From assembly GCF_041052385.1 (NCBI RefSeq), contig NZ_CP163439.1, positions 434,001-498,000 of the forward strand: a stretch of 64,000 bases of DNA, read 5' to 3'. The stretch is from Streptomyces sp. R28. GTDB taxonomy: Bacteria; Actinomycetota; Actinomycetes; Streptomycetales; Streptomycetaceae. The position numbers and the translations under genes were made by a program. Positions 14,842 to 23,171 of this stretch are shown piece by piece (positions within the stretch are counted from its first letter, which is position 1; the number at the start of each line of letters is the position of its first letter). The notes beneath the pieces are model-generated. The model was given only the letters and a program-made list of their open reading frames with translations, made no database searches and had not been told where the DNA came from.

Positions 14842-17751
14842 ATGGCGAAAGAGCCACGGCCCCCGATCGCCGAGCACCGGATGTTGATCGAGCGGCAGCG
14901 GGAACTTCATGCTCTCGACGCCGCGTTCAAGGAACTGCGGCACACCACGGACGGGGTTCCGCGAGCGCGGCGCAGGGGGCTGCTCGCCTTCACCGGGTCG
15001 GCCGGACTGGGCAAGACAGCACTCGTCAGGGCCGCCCGCTCCCGGGCTGCGGCGCACGGGTTCAGCGTGCTCTCGGGCCGGGGCGGCGAGAAGGAGCAGG
15101 GGCTGGCGTTCCGCGTGGTGCGCCAGCTCATGCAACCTCCGCTGGCGACGATGGACGGGGCGGAACTCCGCGCCTTCATGGGCAGTTGGTACGACATCGT
15201 CGCCGCCGCTCTCGGTCTCGAGGCGCACGGCCCCGTCCCGGAGCCGGACCCGACCGGCGTCCGTGAAGGTCTCGACTGGGTCATGACGCGCCTCACCGTG
15301 AGGAAGCCGCCCGTCGTCCTGCTCCTGGACGACCTGCACTGGGCGGACGCCGAGTCCCTCAACTGGCTCTCCTCCTTCGCGCCACGGGTCGAGGACCTTC
15401 CGCTGCTGATCGTGCTCGCCTACCGACCCGACGAACTGCCCCCCGAGGCGGAGGAACTCCGCACACTCGTCGGACGCCACGGGGGCCGCCCCCACGCCCT
15501 GGACCGGCTCACCACCGACGGCGTGGCGCGGATCGTCAGGCACGAGGTCGGGGAGGGAGCCGAGGACCGGTTCTGCAGGGAATGCTGGTCGGCCACCGGC
15601 GGGAGCCCCTTCGAAGCGGTGGAGCTCGCCATCGGACTCGGCGAGCGGAACCTGCGGGGCACCGAGGACGACCTGCCGGCAATGCGTGAGCTCGCCGCGG
15701 CGGTCAAGGGCCCGGGACTGATCGAGCGTCTCGAAGGGCTCGACACGACGACCGTCCGATTCGCGCACGTCGCGGCCGTACTGGGCTCGCCCTTCTCACC
15801 TCAGCTCGCCGCGACCGTCGCGGTGCTCGGCGACGAGGCCGTCGCCGAGGCGACCCAGCAGTTGCGCGCCGCCCGGATCCTGGCCGACGGTCACGGTCCC
15901 GGGGGAGAGCTCGAGTTCGTTCATCCACTGATCGCCACCACGATCTACCGGTCCATCCGCTCGGCCTTCCGGGTCGGTCTGCACAACGCTGCCGCGGAGG
16001 CCGCCCTGGCCGCGGGGTACGGCCCCACGGCCGCCGCCCGGCATCTGCTGGAGGTCCCCTGCGAGGGCAACCCCGAGGCGGTCGCATGTCTGCGCGAGGC
16101 AGCTCGGGAGAACCTTCGCGCCGGGGCGACCGAGGCCGCCCGACGCCTGCTGACCCGGGCGCTGCAGGAGCCACCGCTGCCCGAGGACCGTGCCGCGGTC
16201 CTTCACGAGCTCGCCTGCTCCACGTTCCTGATCGAGCCCACCGCCACGGTGCGCCATCTGCGCCAGGCGCTGGCGGAACCCGACGTCGACCCAGATCTGC
16301 GCGCCTCCATCGTCTATCGGCTGACGCAGGCTCTGGCCCACACCGATCAGCTGGCCGAGGCCGTGGACGTGGCCGCCGAGGAGGCGCGGCAGGCCACGAA
16401 TCCGCGCGTCAAACTGCGTATGCAGGCCGATCACTTCGTCTGGAGCATGGTCCGCACCGACGACCCCGACTCCCCCGCCCGTTCCCGTACGCTGACGCGT
16501 CTGGCCGAGCAGTTGCCCGGTCGCAGGCTGGAGGAGCGCTACATCCTGGGGCTGCGGGCCTGGGACGCGGTGAAGCGCGGCGAGCCCAGGCAGACCGCCC
16601 TCACCTATGCCGAGAAGGCGCTGCGCGGTGGCATGAGCTGGACCGACGAGAACCGGGGCTTCGAGGTACCCGTTTCGGTCGCCCTGGTGTTCATGTACGG
16701 CGACCAGCCGCGCCGGGCCGAGGAGTTGTTCAACAAGGGCATCGAGGAGTGCGCGGGCAAGGGCTGGCGCGGTTCTCACCTGGCCTTCGGCCAGAGCCTC
16801 GCCGGCTACATCCGCTACCGCCGTGGCTGCCTGGCCGAGGCCGAGGACCTCGTACGGGAGGGACTGCGCATCGCCGACAAGGTGGAAGGGGCCGTGCCCG
16901 CCCAGTGGTTCGCCGTCGGCATCCTCATCAAGACCCTGCTGGCCCGTGGGCGCGTCACCGAGGCGCGCGCACTGGCCGACGAGCACCACTTCGGTGAGAT
17001 GACTCCGAACGCCGTCATCTACCCCGACCCTCGCACCGTGTACGCGGAACTGCTTCTGGCGGAGGGACGGCACGCCGAAGCGGCGACGCGGTTGTCCTTG
17101 GTCGGGGACTGGCTGGACCAGCGGGCGTGGCGCAACCCGGCCTGGTGCCCGTGGCAGCTGAGGCTCGCGTCCGCGCTCGCCCCCACCGCACCGGACGAGG
17201 CGGTCAGCCACGCCCAGGACGCCGTCAGGCGCGCCCGGGACTTCGGCGCCGCCTCCACCATCGGCCGGGCCCTGCACACCCTCGCCGAGGTGACCGGCGG
17301 ACCCGCGGCGCTCGACCTGTACGCGGAGGCCGTCGAGCACCTGGAGCAGTCACCGTCGGCGTACGAACTCGCCCGCGCCCTGGTCGGCCACGGCGCCGCG
17401 CTGTCCCGCAACGGGCGGCTCCAGGAGGCCGCCGATCGGCTCTACCAGGGTCTGGAAGGCGCAGTCCACTGCGGGGCGGAGGCGCTCGCCGCCCGGGCCA
17501 GGGAGGAACTGTCGGCGGCCGGTCTGCGCCCGCTGCCGCTGCGGTACGTGCAAGCCGACACACTGACCGCTCAGGAACGCCGTACCGCCGAACTGACCAT
17601 CCAGGGCCAGCCGGTGGCTGTGGTCGCCAAGGAACTGCGCCTCACCGAGCAAGGCGTGCGGCACCTGCTGTCCTCCGTCTACCGCAAGATCGGCACCGAC
17701 GCCACCGGCCTCGCCATGTGCCTGGGGTCCGTGCCCCACCATCGCCCTTGA
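14842..17751 (+). CDS. LuxR-family transcriptional regulator, large ATP-binding (LAL) type
   Basis: A regulator of about 969 residues. The N-terminal AAA/NACHT-like ATPase has Walker A GSAGLGKTAL and Walker B VVLLLDDLHWAD. A long alpha-helical, TPR-like middle follows. The C-terminal LuxR helix-turn-helix runs from LTAQERRTAELTIQGQ to VRHLLSSVYRKIGT. Such proteins act like MalT, binding ATP and an inducer and activating nearby operons, often secondary-metabolite genes. ATG 14842 is used; an in-frame ATG at 14746 and one at 14881 are alternatives. It lies about 200 bases after the terpene synthase in the same direction, so it is a candidate regulator of that pair. Confidence 0.85.
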   Translation: MAKEPRPPIAEHRMLIERQRELHALDAAFKELRHTTDGVPRARRRGLLAFTGSAGLGKTALVRAARSRAAAHGFSVLSGRGGEKEQGLAFRVVRQLMQPPLATMDGAELRAFMGSWYDIVAAALGLEAHGPVPEPDPTGVREGLDWVMTRLTVRKPPVVLLLDDLHWADAESLNWLSSFAPRVEDLPLLIVLAYRPDELPPEAEELRTLVGRHGGRPHALDRLTTDGVARIVRHEVGEGAEDRFCRECWSATGGSPFEAVELAIGLGERNLRGTEDDLPAMRELAAAVKGPGLIERLEGLDTTTVRFAHVAAVLGSPFSPQLAATVAVLGDEAVAEATQQLRAARILADGHGPGGELEFVHPLIATTIYRSIRSAFRVGLHNAAAEAALAAGYGPTAAARHLLEVPCEGNPEAVACLREAARENLRAGATEAARRLLTRALQEPPLPEDRAAVLHELACSTFLIEPTATVRHLRQALAEPDVDPDLRASIVYRLTQALAHTDQLAEAVDVAAEEARQATNPRVKLRMQADHFVWSMVRTDDPDSPARSRTLTRLAEQLPGRRLEERYILGLRAWDAVKRGEPRQTALTYAEKALRGGMSWTDENRGFEVPVSVALVFMYGDQPRRAEELFNKGIEECAGKGWRGSHLAFGQSLAGYIRYRRGCLAEAEDLVREGLRIADKVEGAVPAQWFAVGILIKTLLARGRVTEARALADEHHFGEMTPNAVIYPDPRTVYAELLLAEGRHAEAATRLSLVGDWLDQRAWRNPAWCPWQLRLASALAPTAPDEAVSHAQDAVRRARDFGAASTIGRALHTLAEVTGGPAALDLYAEAVEHLEQSPSAYELARALVGHGAALSRNGRLQEAADRLYQGLEGAVHCGAEALAARAREELSAAGLRPLPLRYVQADTLTAQERRTAELTIQGQPVAVVAKELRLTEQGVRHLLSSVYRKIGTDATGLAMCLGSVPHHRP

Positions 17752-17784
17752 GAGCGCCGGTCTCGGCCCCCGTGTCGGCCGTCG

Positions 17785-19338
17785 TCACACGGGTCGTGAG
17801 CGGCCCTCCCAGTACGGGTCCCGCACCCGCCGCTTGTACAGCTTGCCGTTGGGATCGCGCGGCATCTCGGTGATGAAGTCGACGCTCTTGGGCCGCTTGT
17901 AGCCGGCGAGTTGCTCGGCACAGTGGTCGAGGATCTCGGCGGCGAGGTCGGGGCCGGGCGCGTGGCCGTGGGCCGGTTCGACGACGGCCTTGACCTCTTC
18001 GCCCCAGTCGTCGTGCGGGATTCCGAAGGCGGCGGCGTCGGCGACGGCCGGGTGGGCGAGGAGCACGGACTCGATCTCGGCCGGGTAGATGTTGACCCCG
18101 CCCGAGATGATCATGTCGATCTTGCGGTCGCGGAGGAAGAGATAGCCGTCCTCGTCGAGGTAGCCGAGGTCGCCGACGGTGAAGAAGTCTCCGATGCGGT
18201 TCTTCTTCGTCTTGGCCTCGTCCTTGTGGTAAGCGAAGCCGCCGGTGTTCATCTTCAGGTAGACGGTGCCGAGTTCGCCGGGTGGGAGGCGGTTGCCGTC
18301 GTCGTCGAAGACTGCGAGTTCACTGATGGGCCAGGCCTTGCCGACCGTGCCGGGTTTCTTCAGCCAGTCCTCGGCGGTCGCGAAGGCGCCGCCGCCCTCG
18401 CTGGCCGCGTAGTACTCCTCCACGCAGGGGCCCCACCAGTCGAGCATCGCCCTCTTCACGTGGTCGGGGCAGGGGGCGGCGCCGTGGATGGCGTGCCGCA
18501 TGGAGGAGACGTCGTAGCGGGCCCGCACGTCCTCGGGCAGAGCGAGCAGGCGGTGGAACTGGGTCGGCACCATATGGGTGTGGGTGCACTTGTGGGTGTC
18601 GATCAGGCGGAGCATCTCCTGCGGCGTCCACTTGTCCATCAGCACCAGCCGGTGACCTATGTGCAGGGAAGCGCCCGCGAACTGAAGCACGGCGGTGTGG
18701 TACAGCGGCGAGCAGACCAGGTGCACGTTGTCGCCGAACGGGCGGATGCCGAAGATGCCGAGGAAACCGCCGAGGTACGCCTCCTCGGGGACCTTGCCCG
18801 GCAGCGGGCGCCGGATGCCGCGCGGTCGGCCGGTGGTGCCGGAGGTGTAGTTCATGACCCAGCCGAGGGTGCGGTCAATGGGCGCCGACTCCGGTTGTCC
18901 GTCGAGGAGTTCGGTGTACGGACGGAAGCCCTCGACCGTGCCGATCGCGTACCGGTGGGTGCCGGGCAGGCCGGCTTCGTCGGCGGCGTGACGCGCGGCG
19001 GCGGCGAAGCGTTCGTGGGCGAGGAGCACCTTGGCGCCGGAGTCGGCGACGATCCAGGCGATCTCGGGGCCGACGAAGTGGTGGTTGATGGGGACCAGGT
19101 AGAAGCCGGCCTGGCTGGCGGCGAGGTACGCGGTGAAGAACTCGGCGCTGTTGGGCAGGACGACGGCGAAGGCGTCGCCGCGTTCCATTCCGGCCGCGCG
19201 CAGGCCGTGGACGAGGCTGTTGGCGGCGGCGTGCAGTCGCCCGGCGGTCCACTCCTCGCCGTCGGGGGCGACGAGGACCGTGCGGTCGGGGTCGGCCGCT
19301 GCCTGGGCCCAGAAGCCTGCGGGGGGTGTGCTCGTCAC
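17785..19338 (-). CDS. acyl-CoA synthetase
   Basis: A 517-residue ANL ligase with P-loop MNYTSGTTGRPRGIRR, YYAASEGGGAFAT, the hinge FLRDRKIDMIISGGVNIYP and the late catalytic lysine in RDPNGKLYKRRVRDPYW. The ending RDPYW resembles FadD-type ligases of steroid or aromatic acid pathways, but the substrate is unproven. GTG at 19338 overlaps the stop of the upstream nitronate monooxygenase gene in a GTGA, so the two are co-translated. The adjacent LuxR gene converges from the left. Confidence 0.88.
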   Translation of the reverse strand: MTSTPPAGFWAQAAADPDRTVLVAPDGEEWTAGRLHAAANSLVHGLRAAGMERGDAFAVVLPNSAEFFTAYLAASQAGFYLVPINHHFVGPEIAWIVADSGAKVLLAHERFAAAARHAADEAGLPGTHRYAIGTVEGFRPYTELLDGQPESAPIDRTLGWVMNYTSGTTGRPRGIRRPLPGKVPEEAYLGGFLGIFGIRPFGDNVHLVCSPLYHTAVLQFAGASLHIGHRLVLMDKWTPQEMLRLIDTHKCTHTHMVPTQFHRLLALPEDVRARYDVSSMRHAIHGAAPCPDHVKRAMLDWWGPCVEEYYAASEGGGAFATAEDWLKKPGTVGKAWPISELAVFDDDGNRLPPGELGTVYLKMNTGGFAYHKDEAKTKKNRIGDFFTVGDLGYLDEDGYLFLRDRKIDMIISGGVNIYPAEIESVLLAHPAVADAAAFGIPHDDWGEEVKAVVEPAHGHAPGPDLAAEILDHCAEQLAGYKRPKSVDFITEMPRDPNGKLYKRRVRDPYWEGRSRPV

Positions 19339-20459
19339 TGGCCGCTCCTTCCGGCGATGCGGTTGATGCGATCGACGGCTCGCTCGAAGCCGCGGGTGAG
19401 GTCGTCGACGACGGCCTGGACGCTGCGTTCGCTGTTCATCCGGCCCACGATCTGGCCGACGGGCGTGCCGAGCAGCGGCTCGACCTCGTACTTCTGGATC
19501 CGGGAGACGGCCTCGGCGACGAGCAGTCCCTGCAAGGGCATGGGGAGGGTGCCGGGCCCGTTCGTGTCGTCCCAGGCGTCGGTCCACTCGGTGCGCAGCT
19601 GACGTGCGGGTTTTCCGGTCAGGGCGCGGGAGCGCACGGTGTCGCCGGAGCCTGCGGCCAGCAGCTTCTGGATGAGCCTGGGGGAGGGGAGTTCGGCCTC
19701 TGTGGTGGTCAGCCATATGGAGCCGAGCCACACACCCTGGGCGCCGAGGCTGAGTGCGGCAGCCACCTGTTGGCCGCTGCCGATCCCCCCGGCTGCCAGT
19801 ACGGGCAGCGGGTCGACCGCTTCCACCACCTCCGGTGTGAGCACCATGGAGGCGATGTCACCGGTGTGGCCGCCCGCCTCGTACCCCTGGGCGACCACGA
19901 TGTCGATACCGCCTTCCTTGTGCTTGGCGGCGTGCCGGGCGCTGCCCGCGAGCGCGGCGACCAGGACACCCTGGTCATGGGCGCGTTTGACGACGTCTGC
20001 GGGCGGTGAGCCGAGGGCGTTGGCGAGCAGCTTGATCGGGTAGTCGAAGGCGACGTCGAGCTGGGTGCGGGCAACCTGCTCCATCCACCCGGTGATACGC
20101 CAGCCGGACGCCTCTCCCTCGGCCAGTTCGGGCACGCCGTACTTGGCGAGGGTGTCCTTGACGAACTGCCGGTGTCCCTCGGGGATCATCGCCTCGACAT
20201 CGGCCTCGGTCAGTGTTTGGTTGTTCGGGGCCTCCACCTTCTTGGCGGGCATGACGACATCCAGGCCGTAGGGCCGCCCGTCGACATGCGCCTCGACCCA
20301 GTCGAGGTCGCGTTTGAGGTCGTCGGGGGCCGTGTAGCGGACCGCGCCGAGCACTCCGAAGCCGCCGGCCCGGCTGATGGCCGCGGCGACGGCGGGGAAC
20401 GGCGTGAAGCCGAAGATGGCGTGCTCGACTCCCAGTTTCTTGCTCAGCTCCGTCTGCAT
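19335..20459 (-). CDS. nitronate monooxygenase (2-nitropropane dioxygenase family)
   Basis: A 374-residue FMN-dependent TIM-barrel enzyme. The N-terminus holds FGFTPFPAVAAAISRAGGFG. The flavin-phosphate region reads AQGYEAGGHTGDIASM and VLAAGGIGSGQQVAAAL. These enzymes oxidise alkyl nitronates such as propionate-3-nitronate; actinobacterial members next to acyl-CoA genes may act on other substrates. It is the first gene of an operon with the acyl-CoA synthetase (4-base overlap). A short palindrome lies about 45 bases upstream. Confidence 0.88.
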   Translation of the reverse strand: MQTELSKKLGVEHAIFGFTPFPAVAAAISRAGGFGVLGAVRYTAPDDLKRDLDWVEAHVDGRPYGLDVVMPAKKVEAPNNQTLTEADVEAMIPEGHRQFVKDTLAKYGVPELAEGEASGWRITGWMEQVARTQLDVAFDYPIKLLANALGSPPADVVKRAHDQGVLVAALAGSARHAAKHKEGGIDIVVAQGYEAGGHTGDIASMVLTPEVVEAVDPLPVLAAGGIGSGQQVAAALSLGAQGVWLGSIWLTTTEAELPSPRLIQKLLAAGSGDTVRSRALTGKPARQLRTEWTDAWDDTNGPGTLPMPLQGLLVAEAVSRIQKYEVEPLLGTPVGQIVGRMNSERSVQAVVDDLTRGFERAVDRINRIAGRSGQ

Positions 20460-20501
20460 GGGCGCAGGATGCCGCAGTCCTCCGGACGACGGAAGGCCTT
20501 T

Positions 20502-20518
20502 TCTGATACACCGTCAGA
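20502..20518. promoter_or_regulatory. putative operator upstream of nitronate monooxygenase
   Basis: TCTGATACACCGTCAGA has 5-bp inverted arms (TCTGA/TCAGA) around a 7-base centre, 43 bases upstream of the minus-strand gene start. It looks like a TetR-type half-site pair. The regulator is not in the window. Confidence 0.4.
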
Positions 20519-20561
20519 TCACTTGGCCGACCACCCCGTTGACACGACCCGCACCTGACAG

Positions 20562-20602
20562 GAAAGTTTCACCACGCAAGGTGATCCCGGAAAGATACTT
20601 TC
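20562..20602 (+). promoter_or_regulatory. tandem GAAAG/CTTTC-type inverted repeats
   Basis: Two short palindromic elements precede the serine hydrolase: GAAAGTTTC (20562-20570) and GAAAGATACTTTC (20590-20602). A TTGACA at 20539-20544 could be a -35 element, but I see no good -10. Repeats of the TGAAA-TTTCA kind are typical of RpiR/MurR-family operators. The second site ends 9 bases before the GGGAGG ribosome site, so bound protein would block transcription. Confidence 0.45.
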
Positions 20603-20627
20603 AGCCCGAGTGGCGGGAGGAACCTCT

Positions 20628-22397
20628 ATGACGGACGGCAGGAACAGACTGACCCGGCGTCAACTGGGCCGAACAGCCCTGGCCCTGGGCGGCGCGCTGG
20701 CCCTTGCCCCCTTCCCCGCCGGACCGGTGGCGGCCGCCTCCTCCGGCCGCGACGGCACCCTGCGCCACGGCTCCCCCGAGCGCGCCGGTCTTCTCCCCGC
20801 CCACCTCCGCCGGCTCGTCACCGACGCCGAGGCGTTCCTGGGCCCCTCCCCCAAGCACCCCTGGTACGCGGGCGCCGTCCTGCTCGCCGGGCGCGGCGGC
20901 ACCGTGGCCCTGCACCAGCCCATCGGCATGGCGCTGCGCTACCAGGCGTACGACGAGAAGACCGACGCCGGCGTCGAGTTCCCGGCCGACCAGCAGATCC
21001 CGATGGCCGAGGACACCGTCTTCGATCTGGCCTCGGTGTCCAAGCTGTTCACCTCTATCCTCGCCGTGCAGCAGATCGAGCGGGGTGCCCTCGGGCTGGA
21101 GACGACGGTCGCCTCCTACCTCCCGGACTTCGGCCGCGCGGGCAAGCAGGACATCACGGTCCGTCAGCTCCTCACCCACACCTCGGGGTTCCGCGCCTGG
21201 ATCCCGCTGTACAACGCGCCGACGTACGAGGAGAAGCTCCAACTCATCTGGAACGAGGCGCCGCTGAACGCTCCGGGCACCAAGTACCTCTACTCGGACC
21301 TGAATCTGATCTCCCTCCAGCTGGTCCTGGAGAAGATCACCGGCCGCATGCTCGACACCCTCCTCCGCGACGAGATCACCGTCCCGCTCGGCATGCGCCG
21401 CACCCGCTACAACCCGCCCGCAGCCTGGAAGCCGAAGATCGCGGCCACCGAGGACGCCAGGAGGCCCTGGTCCGGCCTGGACCGTGGGCTCGTGTGGGGC
21501 GAGGTGCACGACGAGAACGCCTTCAGCCTCGGCGGGGTCGCGGGCCACGCGGGCGTGTTCTCGAACGCCTGGGACCTCGCGGTCCTCGGCCGGACACTGC
21601 TCAACGGCGGCTCCTACGGCCGCTCCCGCATCCTGGAACCGGAGTCGGTGGACCTGATGTTCACCGACTTCAACACCGCCTTCCCCGGCGACGAGCACGG
21701 CCTCGGCTTCGAGCTCTACCAGCACTGGTACATGGGCGCGATGGCCACCCCGCGCACCGCGGGGCACACCGGCTTCACCGGCACCTCGCTGGTCCTCGAC
21801 CCGACGACCGACTCCTTCCTCGTCGTCCTCGGCAACTCGGTTCACCCGGTGCGCAGTTGGCGTTCCGGTTCCGCGCCCCGGGTCGCCGCCGCCGACCACC
21901 TGGCCCGCGCCGTACCGGTCCGCCCGCGACACGGCCGTGCCGCATGGTTCTCCGGAATGGCGAACGCCACCACGGCCACCCTCGCGCTCCCCGCCCTCGA
22001 CACGACCTCCGGTGACGCGCGGCTCGGGTGCGCCCTGTGGTGGGACACCGAGCCCGGCCCGGACCTCCTTGCCCTGGAGTCGTCCACGGACGGCGGCAGC
22101 ACCTGGCACCCCCTCCCCTTCACGACGACCCGCCACAGCGAGCAGCCCCAGGAGCACCCCGCGGGCACGGCCACCGGCTGGTCGGGCCGTGTCTGGCACC
22201 GGCTCTCGGCGGAACTGCCCGCGCACCAGCGGCTCGTGCTGCGCTGGCGGTACGCGACCGACCGGCTGTACGTCGGCCGTGGCGCGTACGTGGACGGGCT
22301 GCGCGTGCGGACCGGCGACGACATCCTCTTCGACGAGACACGCCCGGCGGACTCGACACGGATCGAGGCGATCGGCTGGGGACCGTCGGCCGACTAG
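20628..22397 (+). CDS. Tat-exported serine hydrolase (beta-lactamase/PBP-like)
   Basis: A 589-residue protein. ATG at 20628 follows GGGAGG. The N-terminus LTRRQLGRTALALGGALALA is a twin-arginine signal. The beta-lactamase-related domain has the SxxK nucleophile in LASVSKLFT, the YxN-equivalent motif YSDLN and the late HTGFTGTS (HxG) box. A C-terminal extension of about 170 residues (from about residue 420) is beta-rich and contains WDTEPGPDLLALESSTDGG, so it may be a substrate- or wall-binding module. By family it would cleave peptides or esters, possibly peptidoglycan-derived, outside the membrane. Two GAAAG/CTTTC repeats precede it. Confidence 0.85.
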   Translation: MTDGRNRLTRRQLGRTALALGGALALAPFPAGPVAAASSGRDGTLRHGSPERAGLLPAHLRRLVTDAEAFLGPSPKHPWYAGAVLLAGRGGTVALHQPIGMALRYQAYDEKTDAGVEFPADQQIPMAEDTVFDLASVSKLFTSILAVQQIERGALGLETTVASYLPDFGRAGKQDITVRQLLTHTSGFRAWIPLYNAPTYEEKLQLIWNEAPLNAPGTKYLYSDLNLISLQLVLEKITGRMLDTLLRDEITVPLGMRRTRYNPPAAWKPKIAATEDARRPWSGLDRGLVWGEVHDENAFSLGGVAGHAGVFSNAWDLAVLGRTLLNGGSYGRSRILEPESVDLMFTDFNTAFPGDEHGLGFELYQHWYMGAMATPRTAGHTGFTGTSLVLDPTTDSFLVVLGNSVHPVRSWRSGSAPRVAAADHLARAVPVRPRHGRAAWFSGMANATTATLALPALDTTSGDARLGCALWWDTEPGPDLLALESSTDGGSTWHPLPFTTTRHSEQPQEHPAGTATGWSGRVWHRLSAELPAHQRLVLRWRYATDRLYVGRGAYVDGLRVRTGDDILFDETRPADSTRIEAIGWGPSAD

Positions 22398-22398
22398 C

Positions 22399-23169
22399 TC
22401 AGGCGCGGCAGGCGGTGAGCACGGGCTGGTAGAAGCCGCTGGACTCGGGGGCGTGCCAGGTCAGGTCGCCGAAGCCGGCGGCGGCAACGGCATCGGTCAC
22501 CTGACGCCGAGTCAGCGCCCAGGAGGTGGTGCGACGGACGCGGACGTCCCAGCCGCTTGCGGCGGGCAAGAGCTGGAAGTGCTCCAGGTCGTATCGCTCG
22601 CCGTCGTCGTGCCAGTGCCACAGCTGGAAGGTGATCGTCCGGCCGTCGGAGTTCTCGGACACCTGAGGAGGAGCCGCCGCCGGACGGTTCCGTCGCGCCT
22701 GGTCGTAGTCGCGGATGCTGAGCACCAGCAGCCCGTCCTCCCGCAGGACGCGCCGCATCTCGGACAGAGCCTGTGCGACGTCCTGCCGGGAGAGCAGGTG
22801 CGAGAGTGAGTTGTCGGCGCATATGACGACGTCGAAGGCCGATGGCCGGAACGGAAGAGTGCGCATGTCCGCCACGGCCGTAGGAAGACCGGCACCCCGG
22901 CCCGCCGCTTCCGCAGTGGCCCGGGCGGCGGCGACGGGGCTCAGGTCACTGCCGACGACGCGGTGCCCGGCGAGCGCGAGTCCGATCGCCTGGGTGCCGA
23001 TCCCACAGGAACAGTCGAGCACCCGGTGCGGCCCGGCGCCCAGCCGTGGGCGGACAAGGCCGTTCAGCGCGTCGGCCTGGCGCGCCATGCTCGCGTCCCA
23101 GTCCGGGAAGAGCCGGTGGTAGTCGCCGGCCAGCGCGTCGTAGAAGTCCCGTACGGAAGAGTCGGCCAT
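22399..23169 (-). CDS. SAM-dependent methyltransferase
   Basis: A 256-residue class I methyltransferase. After RDFYDALAGDYHRLFPDWD it has motif I VLDCSCGIGTQAIGLA, an acidic residue after strand 2 (VVGSDLSPVA) and motif IV FDVVICADNSLSHLL. The fold resembles glycine/sarcosine-type or ubiquinone-type N/O-methyltransferases; the acceptor is unknown. ATG at 23169 begins 2 bases after the stop of the upstream oxidoreductase, so the two genes form an operon. It converges on the serine hydrolase with only one base between stops. Confidence 0.83.
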   Translation of the reverse strand: MADSSVRDFYDALAGDYHRLFPDWDASMARQADALNGLVRPRLGAGPHRVLDCSCGIGTQAIGLALAGHRVVGSDLSPVAAARATAEAAGRGAGLPTAVADMRTLPFRPSAFDVVICADNSLSHLLSRQDVAQALSEMRRVLREDGLLVLSIRDYDQARRNRPAAAPPQVSENSDGRTITFQLWHWHDDGERYDLEHFQLLPAASGWDVRVRRTTSWALTRRQVTDAVAAAGFGDLTWHAPESSGFYQPVLTACRA

Positions 23170-23171
23170 CG

